Positions 1-8,119 of a stretch of 64,000 bases of DNA are shown in pieces; the first letter of the stretch is position 1, and every line of letters begins with the position of its first letter. The position numbers and the translations under genes were made by a program. The DNA comes from Verrucomicrobiota bacterium (lineage in GTDB: Bacteria; Verrucomicrobiota; Verrucomicrobiia; Opitutales; Opitutaceae), in contig JACRQG010000027.1 in NCBI GenBank assembly GCA_016222805.1, forward strand, positions 124,001 to 188,000, given 5' to 3'. The notes beneath the pieces were generated by a model, which did no database searches, had not been told where the DNA came from, and was given only the letters and a program-made list of their open reading frames with translations.

Positions 1-1
1 G

Positions 2-928
2 TCGAGCAACGTGGGCACCCCGCGTTTCGACCGGACGGTGATACCGGGCATCCTGCCGCCCGCCTCCAAGGGAAAAGGCCGGGACGCGGGCGTCATGCTC
101 AACCTGAGCGGCGACGATCGGTACTTTGCGCGCCTCAATTGGTACGAGACCGGGCAAACCGGCGATGCGCCGCTCGCGCCCGGCGGCGCGGGGATCAACC
201 AGAACTACTTCACGCAGGCGATCAACCCGATGCTCGATTACCTCCAGCAACGCCAGTTGATCACGGCCCAGGAACGTGACGCCAACTACATGTCCTTTTC
301 GGCCATGACCATCGATACGAACAGCCGCGGGGTTGAAGTCGAATTTGTCGCCAACCCGATCCCGAATTGGACGCTGCGCGCGAGCTACTCCTACACCGAT
401 ACCAGCCGCGACAACTACTTTCCCGAGCGCGAACCGCACCTCACGCGGGTCCTGACGCTCATCCGTTCGCGGGATGACCGCGGCCTGCTGTCCAGCGGCC
501 TGACGATTGAGCAGCAGATCGCCAGCCTCCTCGCTGAAATCGATGACACGGCTGCGCGCAACGAGGTGGCCACGACGGGAGTCCGGCCGTCGAAGGGTAC
601 GGTCACGACCCGGTACCGCTGGAGCAAAGGCGCGCTCAAGGGCACCTTTGTGGGTGGCAGCGTGTTGTACCAGAGCGCGCCGTACCTGCAGCTGCTGGCG
701 GGCAAAAAGGTCTACGGGCAGGAGGTCCGGGATCTGCAACTCTTCGTCGGCACTACCTACCGACTTCCCCGGTTCAATGTGCCCCTGCGGGTCCAGCTCA
801 ACGTGTATAACGTCACCAATGACAACCTGGTCCAACCGGGGCGCTACACGGGCGACGGCCTCGCCCTCTATCGCGTGTACCTGCGTGCTCCCCGCAACTT
901 CCGCCTCTCCGCGACCGTCGAATTCTAA
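2..928 (+). CDS. TonB-dependent receptor, C-terminal part (5' end outside window)
   Basis: This is the C-terminal beta-barrel of an outer-membrane TonB-dependent receptor; the frame is open from the first bases of the window, so the plug and signal peptide lie upstream. Barrel features are visible: alternating aromatic strands, a 'NWTLRASYSYTD' strand near position 365 that recurs in almost the same form in the other receptors of this window, a 'LNVYNVTNDN' strand near the end, and a terminal phenylalanine ('LSATVEF') as needed for barrel assembly. It probably imports an oligosaccharide, because the next gene, 43 bp downstream, is a glycosidase-like protein. The substrate cannot be told from this part. 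Confidence 0.9.
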   Translation, partial: SSNVGTPRFDRTVIPGILPPASKGKGRDAGVMLNLSGDDRYFARLNWYETGQTGDAPLAPGGAGINQNYFTQAINPMLDYLQQRQLITAQERDANYMSFSAMTIDTNSRGVEVEFVANPIPNWTLRASYSYTDTSRDNYFPEREPHLTRVLTLIRSRDDRGLLSSGLTIEQQIASLLAEIDDTAARNEVATTGVRPSKGTVTTRYRWSKGALKGTFVGGSVLYQSAPYLQLLAGKKVYGQEVRDLQLFVGTTYRLPRFNVPLRVQLNVYNVTNDNLVQPGRYTGDGLALYRVYLRAPRNFRLSATVEF

Positions 929-971
929 GGCGTCGCCCGTCCGCTCGCCGAACGCGGATTCGCCTCCACCG

Positions 972-2279
972 ATGTCCTCCGCCCGCCCTATCCACGAGCG
1001 CTCAAGCCGCCGCGAGTTCCTGGGCGGGGCGCTCGGGGGTGCCGCCCTCGCGATGCTCAGCCAGTCCCGGGCGGCGGTCGCCGGGGAGCCACCGGCCGGA
1101 GCGGCGCTCTCCGACGAGGAGATCCTCGCCCGGATCACGCCCCACCGCCCCTCGCGGGGTGGTCGGATTCCCGCCGACCTGGCGCGCCGGCTCGGCACTG
1201 CCCACGTTGGCGGTCGGTATCACCTGACCTCGAAACCGTTTCTCATCGAGGGCGCCGAGCAGGTGCACCAGCTCGGCTTCGGCGGGATCAAGCTCTGGTG
1301 CACCAACCTCGAGCGTGGGTATCCGTTTAATTCGGACTGGCGGCTGCCGGCGGCGCCGGGCCTGGCCGAACTCGTGCAACATCCCTACTTCGAGGCCGCC
1401 TTCGCCCTGCCGTTCACCGTGATTGCGCTGGAGGTGTTCGCGCCCCCCGGCCCGCCGGGTGGCCGAGCGATCACCGATCCGGCGTACGACGCCGGCCGCG
1501 ACGAGCAGGCGATGTACGAGCTCTCCACGTACCTACTCCGCAGGTACGCCGGACGGGACGTCACGTTCCTGCTCCAGAATTGGGAGGGCGACTGGTTGCT
1601 GCGGGGCGCCGCCCGCGACGGCTGGATGCGCGGCGAGTACCCGCAGCTGGAGGCCCGCGTGGCCGGGTTCATCCGATGGTTCAATGCCCGGCAACGCGGG
1701 ATCGAACGGGCCCGGGCGGAGGCGACGCCCGGCCGTTGCCGGGTGTTTCATGCGGTCGAGGTGAACCGGGTGTTCGACGCCGTTGCTGGCATTCCCACGA
1801 TGACGACCCACGTGCTGCCCCACGTCCGGCCGGATTTCATCTCCTGGTCCTGCTACGACGGCTTGATGACCGCCACCCGCGATGGCGGGAAGACCGCGAT
1901 CGGGCTATGGCGCGGTCTCGACTTGATCCAGCAGCATGCCCGGACCACGCAGCGCGACCCGGCGGGCCGGCCGGCGGTGTTCATTGGCGAACTGGGTTTC
2001 CCCGAAAACATCACCACCCCGGCGGGTGCCGTGGAGATGATGGACGGCGCGTTCGGCACTTTGTTCGCACGGGACGTGCCGTACCTGCTTTACTGGGAAC
2101 TGTACTGCAACGAGCGCAAGGACGGCACCCGGCCGGTCGTCCTCAAGTCGGCGCAGGCGGATGAACTCCGCGGGTTCTGGCTGGTCCGGCCCGACGGCAC
2201 GAAGGGCGGTGTCGGGCGATACCTCCACCGGCTGCTCGCCCATGCAGGCGGGCGCCTGCCCGCGTCGTCGGTCGACTGA
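972..2279 (+). CDS. Tat-exported TIM-barrel protein, probable clan GH-A-like glycosidase
   Basis: This encodes a 435-residue exported protein. The ATG at 972 is chosen because it gives a twin-arginine signal (SSRREFLGG followed by a hydrophobic stretch to about residue 40); the frame is open further upstream but overlaps the receptor gene. The body reads as a (beta/alpha)8 barrel. A 'LLQNWEGDW' segment near residue 205 and a 'VFIGELGFPEN' segment near residue 340 have the glutamates expected on strands 4 and 7 of clan GH-A hydrolases, and 'YLLYWELYCNE' follows. I do not recognise the exact family. It lies 43 bp after the receptor gene and is probably co-transcribed with it. The catalytic assignment is inference. 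Confidence 0.55.
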   Translation: MSSARPIHERSSRREFLGGALGGAALAMLSQSRAAVAGEPPAGAALSDEEILARITPHRPSRGGRIPADLARRLGTAHVGGRYHLTSKPFLIEGAEQVHQLGFGGIKLWCTNLERGYPFNSDWRLPAAPGLAELVQHPYFEAAFALPFTVIALEVFAPPGPPGGRAITDPAYDAGRDEQAMYELSTYLLRRYAGRDVTFLLQNWEGDWLLRGAARDGWMRGEYPQLEARVAGFIRWFNARQRGIERARAEATPGRCRVFHAVEVNRVFDAVAGIPTMTTHVLPHVRPDFISWSCYDGLMTATRDGGKTAIGLWRGLDLIQQHARTTQRDPAGRPAVFIGELGFPENITTPAGAVEMMDGAFGTLFARDVPYLLYWELYCNERKDGTRPVVLKSAQADELRGFWLVRPDGTKGGVGRYLHRLLAHAGGRLPASSVD

Positions 2280-2876
2280 CTAATCCCAAGGCCAGCCATG
2301 GTGTCGTGAGTCGCCGAAACAGGTGGTGAATGGGTCGAGTGTCTAGGTCGACACTTGATGGTCGACCTGGTGTCGAGACGGCGTTGCAGACTCGCAATTG
2401 CCTCGGCCGCCGGGGAGGAAACGGTCCGGCACCTACCCCGTGACTTCGGAGGCGCTGCGCAGGTTGTACCCGCAGAAGTGTGGCGGATGCAGACGTCGAT
2501 GCCGATTGCCTCTTTTTGTGTCTTCGTGATGAGCCCATCCTTGGCTGAATGAGGGAGTGCCACCTTGGTGTCTCAAGTTCTTGAAAAAACTGTATCTTGG
2601 CCACCACGGCGGCCAACGTCTTGCGTAACTCCAGAGGCCCCGCCAAGCACCGATCCAAGCAGGATCACCACTGTTCCCATGAGGACCGATTGGTCGCCAG
2701 CCTGGCGGCGTGAGACGGACCGAGGGAGGGTGGTTCTCCCGGCGTAGTCCCCTGTTTGGAATCAGCGAGGTCCGGACGCTTGGGCGGCCGGAGAAGGCGG
2801 CGGCGCAGCGGAGGCAGGAACGGAGTCCGCGGGGTGCACGGGAGCCGGCAGCGAAGGCGCGGCCTTTCTGGCTGGC
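2280..2876. other. 597-bp intergenic region with no supported gene
   Basis: Two genes end here from opposite sides, the glycosidase-like gene at 2279 and the GH43-like gene at 2877. Short open frames exist on both strands but none has a recognisable product. The stretch from about 2500 to 2640 is visibly less GC-rich than its surroundings and includes runs of T and A, so it may be a relic or a foreign insert. No terminator hairpin was obvious. Confidence 0.5.
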
Positions 2877-4022
2877 TCAGGGGCGACGTAGCGGCAGATG
2901 CACGTTGCTGCTGATCTTGCCTTCGCGGAGGTAACCGTCGGTGGCGCCAAAGAGGGCGATGGGCTCGCCGTCTTCCAGCAGGAGGGCGGGGCGCTCGAAC
3001 TGGCTCGGGTGCGCCGTGCCATCGGCCCAGGAAAATCCGAGCCCCAGCACCTTGGGCTGGGGCGCGGGCTGCCAGTGCAGGCCGTCGGCAGAGTGAAAGA
3101 GGGCGATGCCGCCTTTGGCGCCGGTGAATTGCCCGACGACATCCCGCGCCACCGCATAGTAGCGCTGGCCGTACCGTTCGCTGAACCACACGAAGGGATC
3201 CTCGGCAAGCATCCAATGTTTCTGCGCCTCGGCGCCTTCGGCCTCGAAGATGCGGCCGGGCACCTTGCGGTACGGACCTTCGGGGTGATCGGCCAGGGCG
3301 GCGCCATAACGCACATTGCCGCCAAAGATCTTTCCCTCGATGATCTGCACCGCCTTGTAGATCAGGAGCACGCCGCCGTCGGGTCGCACCGCGGCGGCGG
3401 GGTTGGTGACGCAAAGCGAATCGAAGGCGGCGCGATCCGGATTGACGTCGACGATCGGGGCGTCGAGGCGGCGCCAGGGTCCCTCGGGTTTCTCCGCGAT
3501 GGCGACACCGACGCGCTGATGATTACGGTGGGACCAATTGAGTCCCTTGACCTTCTCGCGGTCGCCGCGGTTGCCCATGTAGAAGAGATAATAGCGCCCG
3601 CGGTGAAAGAAGACATTGGGGTTGTGGGTGCAGTGGCCGTCCCAGAATTGGGGGCCACGTTCGGGCAGGGCGACGTCGGTGGGCCGATAGGGACCGAGCG
3701 GGGTGTCGGCCACGGCGTGGGCGATTTCGCTATGGGTGACCCAGGCGAGAAAACCCTCCCGGATCGGCCAGCGGGAGTAGAACAGGTGGTACCGGCCGTC
3801 GCCGCCGCGGACGGGTGCGCCGCACCAGACGAAGTAGCCCGGAACGTCGAGTCGCGCGGTGAGCGGCGCGGGCTGGACGCGGGCGCCGAGGTCGAGGACG
3901 GGGGCCGCGGAAGCCGGGGAGGGCGCGGCGGCGAGAGCGAGCCGGACGAAGGCGATCGCGCAGAGGCACGCGCCAGCGCGGCGCGACCAGGAATTGAGGA
4001 AGGACGGCCACGGGGTGCTCAT
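2877..4022 (-). CDS. Secreted GH43/GH117-like five-bladed beta-propeller glycosidase
   Basis: This is a 381-residue exported protein. The start is the ATG at 4022; a GTG at 4040 is also in frame. The N-terminus is hydrophobic (about residues 15-33) and ends in an alanine-rich cleavage region. The body shows repeated propeller-blade signatures of the GH43/GH32/GH117 superfamily: 'GRYHLFYSRWP', 'GRYYLFYMGN', 'FVWFSERYGQRYYAVARD' and 'GEPIALFGATDGY', each an aromatic strand preceded by a glycine turn. It probably removes terminal sugars from oligosaccharides in the periplasm. It is the last gene of the leftward glycosidase series, and a palindrome matching the LacI-type operator lies 63 bp upstream of its start. 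Which of the propeller families it belongs to is uncertain. Confidence 0.75.
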   Translation of the reverse strand: MSTPWPSFLNSWSRRAGACLCAIAFVRLALAAAPSPASAAPVLDLGARVQPAPLTARLDVPGYFVWCGAPVRGGDGRYHLFYSRWPIREGFLAWVTHSEIAHAVADTPLGPYRPTDVALPERGPQFWDGHCTHNPNVFFHRGRYYLFYMGNRGDREKVKGLNWSHRNHQRVGVAIAEKPEGPWRRLDAPIVDVNPDRAAFDSLCVTNPAAAVRPDGGVLLIYKAVQIIEGKIFGGNVRYGAALADHPEGPYRKVPGRIFEAEGAEAQKHWMLAEDPFVWFSERYGQRYYAVARDVVGQFTGAKGGIALFHSADGLHWQPAPQPKVLGLGFSWADGTAHPSQFERPALLLEDGEPIALFGATDGYLREGKISSNVHLPLRRP

Positions 4023-4084
4023 GGGGCAAGTACTGGACACGGTTCATGTGCGGACGGTCGTCCGGAACCGGCAAGCCTCGTCTG

Positions 4085-4100
4085 GGTGAATCCGTTCACT
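4085..4100. promoter_or_regulatory. Candidate LacI-family operator
   Basis: The sequence GGTGAA-TCCG-TTCACT is an inverted repeat with 5-bp perfect arms around a four-base centre. It lies 63 bp upstream of the GH43-like start and matches, except at the first centre base, the site directly in front of the LacI-type regulator near 14.36 kb. The location in a promoter region and the match support a shared regulator; binding is inferred. Confidence 0.6.
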
Positions 4101-4302
4101 GCGTCTGACCAACTCCGGCGGAACCGATGGTCCTCGGCATGGTGGCGGGTGTCCCACCGACCCTGCTTGAGTCCAGGTTGGCCGTGGAGGTCGCGCCGGC
4201 GAGCGCCCGCAGCCTGCGTTTCTGGGCGGTCATGGGAGGAGTTCGAGGCGGAGGACGGAGCCCAGTGGATCGGGGGCGGTGGGCGGAAGTGGCACGGTCA
4301 CC

Positions 4303-7300
4303 TCAGTGCCGGCCTGGGCGCACTCCAGCGGCTGGCGCGGGCGCCCCGGGCGGGAGCACCTGGAACTCCTCGATCGTCGGAACCTCGTTGGCCCGGGTGA
4401 TATTCAGGCGCACGTAGCGCGCCTCGACCGGAGCAAAATCCAACACGCGAGCGCCGGCGATCGTCGTGCCACGATGGAGCGGCAGCCAGGTGTCGCCCGT
4501 CTGGTACTCGATGGCGAATTCCTGCGTGCGTGGAAAACCGAGTTCCTTGACCACAGCGCGGCCGATGCGGGTCTCGCGGCCGAGATCGAGTTCCAGCCAG
4601 CCGCTGCGTGCGCCCCGTTCCGCGCCCCAGCGGGTGGCCTCGTCGCCGTCGCAGGCCTTGTCGGCCTCGTAGCCGGAGCCCCAGACACTGGAAGCGCGCG
4701 CCTTGCCGGCGAGACCGGTGCCGGCGGGGGCGGTTCGCGGTAGCTTCAGGCCCCAGGGGTTGGCCCCGCCCGCGGCGGTGGCGAGCGGCACGACCACCGG
4801 GCGCGGCACTGTTTCGCCCGGGTAGAGCAGCACCTCGTCACCCTTGGCCAGGGTCAGCTCGTAACTTCCGCCGCCAAGGGCCCGCGGAGCAGTGGCGCCC
4901 GTCGATCGGACGGCGCCGGCGAACGACGGCGCGATCCGGCACGGCTCGCCGGCAAGGCTCTGAATGCGCACCCACTCGGTCTGGCCGTTCTTGCGCCCGG
5001 CACTGACGAGGAAGGCCCCCTCGGTGCGGAGGTTGTGGAAGACGACATCCTGCCAGGCGGCGGGGAGGGCCGGGAAAACGCGGATGAGGTTGCCGTGGCT
5101 CTGCAGGAGCATGTCCTGCAGGGAGCGGGCGAGGACGATGGAGCACTCGATGACCGGGGAGCCCTCGATGTACATCGTGTTGGGGCGCACAAAGCGCTGG
5201 TCCGCCATGTGCCGGTGGATGTTGTCGATCGCCTGGTCGCCGTCGCCGAGGGCGGCGTAGAGCGAGGCGGCGGCGGCGCGCGACCAGCCGTAGACGCCGC
5301 GGCTGCCGTCGACCGTCAACCAGTGGTGGATCGACTTGGAGAGCAGGTCGCGGTTGGCTGGGTCGCGGTCATCCATGGTGTGAAGCGGATGCACCATGAG
5401 CAGGTGTGACCAGTGCCGGTGCGACTTGGTGAAGGCGACATCGGCGCCGACGCGCAGGCCGTGCTCGTCGACGGGATACGGCACGAGGCGATCGAGCACG
5501 TCGCGCCAGCGCGGGGCGAGCGGATCGTTGAAGCGGTAGCGGGCGTTGAGTTCGAGGAGCGTCTGGCAACCCCAGCGGAGCAGGGCGAGGTTGTAGTTGT
5601 TGTCGGCCGCCTCGCCGTATTCGGGGGAGTGTTGGACCGGCAGGTGAAGTCTGCCGTCGGCGCCGGGTTTCAGCAGGTGGAGGTAGACGTTGATGCTGCC
5701 GCGCAGCAGCGGGTAGAAGGCGTGGCGCGCCTGGTCGGTGACCAGCGCGTGGTCCATCGCATGCCGGTAGTGCAGGTAGTAGTTGTGGAGCGCCCAGGTG
5801 AAGTCGCCGGGATTGATGTATTTGTCGGGCGCGCTGGAGCCATCGCCGCGCAGGCCCTCGTAGTCGGTCGTGTGCGGCACGGTGGCACCGTCGTCGAGGC
5901 CGTAGAGGTCTTTGGCGTTGCGGACGAAGTTGGCGCGCTTGGCGTCGAGGAACCGGACGAACGACTCGCCGAGTGCGAGTTGATTGGCCGCGTACACGGG
6001 AAGGTAGAGCGTTTGGAGGTTGAGGTTCCACCAGATGCGCGGCCAGTTGGTGTCGCGGTACCACGGCCCGAGCAAATCGACCGGCACGCGGTCGGGGCGC
6101 GAGGCGGAGGCGAGTTTGTAGAACTGGATCCAATAAAAACTCTCCAGCTTCGGATCGGGCACCGAGACGAAACTCTTCGGGTACATCGCGTGCCACCAGC
6201 GGCGATGCGCCAACCTGAGTTGCTCGGCATCGGCCGCGGCGACCTTCCGCACCGTCGCCACCACGTCGCGGCGCGCCGTTTGGGCGGGGAAGGAGTCCGC
6301 AACGCTCAGGATCACACGCCGGCCTTCAGGCGTCGCGACCTCGTGCCAGGCGGTGGCGAACTCGCCGCCGGCGTGTCGCGGTTGGACGCACACGGGCAGG
6401 CCGTCGATCGTCTCGGTCGTGGCCGGCGGGTTGAGCGGATCGGGGAACCGCGCGGGCTGCCCCGGTCGCTGGTTGCGCGGGTCCTGGCCGTGGCCGGGAT
6501 GCCAAACGAACCTCGCGCCCGCCTCGCCGCCGGTGGCCTCCAGATCGAGGATCATCGCGATCTCGTCGGCGTGAATGAGCGTGCGAAACTGGAGTTTCCC
6601 CGCGGTGGTGGTAACGGTGCCGCTTCCCTCGGCGTTCCAGAGGTCGAGGCGCAGCGTGCCCCCTTGGATCTTCCCGCGGGTCTCGAGCACGAGTCCACCG
6701 ATCGGCAGGCGGTGGTTGTCGCGCCGATGCTCGGTGACATCCGAGCGGCCGATCTCCCAGCGGAGGCGGTTGTCGCTCTCGCGGTAAATCATGGCGCCGA
6801 GCAGGCCGTTGCCGAGAAACGCGCCGTCGTCGAAGCGCGTGGGCAGCGTCTCCCAGATCGGATCGTGCCGGCGCAGAAAGACATCCCAGTCGACATGGTC
6901 GCCCACGTAGAGGGAGCGGCCCGCGGGCAGCGGCGCCTTGGCGCGGATCATGGCGCCGATCTGGCGCAGGGTCCGCACATCGATCTCGCGCAGGCGTCCG
7001 GCGTAATCAGGCCCAACGTCGAGGGCGAAGAGGTTGCCGTACTTCACCGCACCGAGGTAGTCGGCGTAGATCTTGTCGGCGGGGTGGCAGAGGCCGTCGT
7101 GTCGGGGCAGCGAGTAGAACCACATCGCCCCGCCCTGGTGCTTGGGCAGGATGGGGTAGGTGAACTCGGCCAGCCGGTAGGTGGTGGCCGGCCCGTCCCG
7201 CATGTGCGGGCCGGCGGAATGATGATCGGTCAGCGGGCCGGGGCGCCCCATCTCGCCGAGTCGGATGTCGGCGCCTTCTTGTTCGCCGTGGTTGAAACCG

Positions 7301-7935
7301 ATGAAGCAATCGGGCTGGAGCGCCTTGCAGAAGGCGAGCGTCTCGGCGTGGCTCAGGCCGCCGTCACCGACGGCGTGGTCGAACCAGAGGTATTCGATCG
7401 GGCCGTACTCGGTGAGCAGCTCGCGCAACTGGGCCTGCTTCATCGCGGGGTTGCGACCGATGCCTTCCTTTCGCCCCTTGCCGTCCACGGCGCCGGGCCA
7501 GGTCCAGTCGCCTTCGGAGAAGTAGAGGGCGAGCTTGAGGCCGTATTTTTCGCAACTCCGCCGCAACTCGGCCAGCACGTCGCGGCCGAGGGGTGCCTTC
7601 GTGACCTTGCGGTCGGTGGTCTTGGTGTCCCAGAGGCAGAAGCCGTCGTGGTGCTTGGTGAGAAACAGAATGTAGCCCATGCCGGCCTCCTTGGCCGTGC
7701 GCGCCCACTGGTCGGTGTCGCAGGCGGTGGCGCGGAAGAAGGCGACGTCGGTGACGCCGGGCGTCCACTCCTTGCCGGAGAAGGTGCTGAACGACCAGCA
7801 GATGAACATGCCGAAGCGCAGATCCTGCAGTTGCTGCACGCGCGCCTCGCTCGCAGGTGGCGGGGCGGCGGGGGCGGAGGACGCCGCGAGCCCGAGGACC
7901 AGGGAGAGAGCGGTGAGGCCGGATTTCGCTTTCAT
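4303..7935 (-). CDS. GH29 / GH95-like / CBM32 fusion, multidomain alpha-L-fucosidase
   Basis: This 1210-residue exported protein joins two catalytic modules. A signal peptide covers residues 1-24. Residues about 30-335 form a GH29 fucosidase barrel, with 'LTKHHDGF' near residue 93 and 'YLWFDHAVGDG', in which Asp186 sits where the GH29 nucleophile is expected. Residues about 345-1060 resemble the GH95 fold, starting with 'FDDGAFLGNGLLGAMIY', an N-terminal beta-sandwich, and an (alpha/alpha)6 barrel. Residues about 1075-1195 form an F5/8 type C (CBM32-like) jelly roll, with 'ADKACDGDEATRWG' and 'WLELDLG'. It would remove fucose of more than one linkage in the periplasm. The GH29 and CBM32 calls are firm; the middle domain could be a GH95 relative of other specificity. 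It lies 184 bp downstream of the next enzyme gene on the same strand. Confidence 0.85.
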   Translation of the reverse strand: MKAKSGLTALSLVLGLAASSAPAAPPPASEARVQQLQDLRFGMFICWSFSTFSGKEWTPGVTDVAFFRATACDTDQWARTAKEAGMGYILFLTKHHDGFCLWDTKTTDRKVTKAPLGRDVLAELRRSCEKYGLKLALYFSEGDWTWPGAVDGKGRKEGIGRNPAMKQAQLRELLTEYGPIEYLWFDHAVGDGGLSHAETLAFCKALQPDCFIGFNHGEQEGADIRLGEMGRPGPLTDHHSAGPHMRDGPATTYRLAEFTYPILPKHQGGAMWFYSLPRHDGLCHPADKIYADYLGAVKYGNLFALDVGPDYAGRLREIDVRTLRQIGAMIRAKAPLPAGRSLYVGDHVDWDVFLRRHDPIWETLPTRFDDGAFLGNGLLGAMIYRESDNRLRWEIGRSDVTEHRRDNHRLPIGGLVLETRGKIQGGTLRLDLWNAEGSGTVTTTAGKLQFRTLIHADEIAMILDLEATGGEAGARFVWHPGHGQDPRNQRPGQPARFPDPLNPPATTETIDGLPVCVQPRHAGGEFATAWHEVATPEGRRVILSVADSFPAQTARRDVVATVRKVAAADAEQLRLAHRRWWHAMYPKSFVSVPDPKLESFYWIQFYKLASASRPDRVPVDLLGPWYRDTNWPRIWWNLNLQTLYLPVYAANQLALGESFVRFLDAKRANFVRNAKDLYGLDDGATVPHTTDYEGLRGDGSSAPDKYINPGDFTWALHNYYLHYRHAMDHALVTDQARHAFYPLLRGSINVYLHLLKPGADGRLHLPVQHSPEYGEAADNNYNLALLRWGCQTLLELNARYRFNDPLAPRWRDVLDRLVPYPVDEHGLRVGADVAFTKSHRHWSHLLMVHPLHTMDDRDPANRDLLSKSIHHWLTVDGSRGVYGWSRAAAASLYAALGDGDQAIDNIHRHMADQRFVRPNTMYIEGSPVIECSIVLARSLQDMLLQSHGNLIRVFPALPAAWQDVVFHNLRTEGAFLVSAGRKNGQTEWVRIQSLAGEPCRIAPSFAGAVRSTGATAPRALGGGSYELTLAKGDEVLLYPGETVPRPVVVPLATAAGGANPWGLKLPRTAPAGTGLAGKARASSVWGSGYEADKACDGDEATRWGAERGARSGWLELDLGRETRIGRAVVKELGFPRTQEFAIEYQTGDTWLPLHRGTTIAGARVLDFAPVEARYVRLNITRANEVPTIEEFQVLPPGAPAPAAGVRPGRH

Positions 7936-8119
7936 GGAGAGGGAGGGCAGGAACTCCTTGGCCGAGCGTGGCCGCGGGAGTTGCGACGGCCCAGCATGTG
8001 CTCCCGCGGCTTCGGACGCACGGATCTTCGCCGGCCCGATCCTGCACGGGCGTCGAAAAGGTCGGTTCGCTTACCGTGTTCGCTCCGGCGGGAGGGCAGG
8101 CGGATCCGGTTGGGGCGGG

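Noticed and set aside
507-971. N-terminal extension of the glycosidase-like gene overlapping the receptor
   Set aside because: The residues are Arg/Ser-rich and read as a frame shadow of the receptor; the Tat signal begins at 972.
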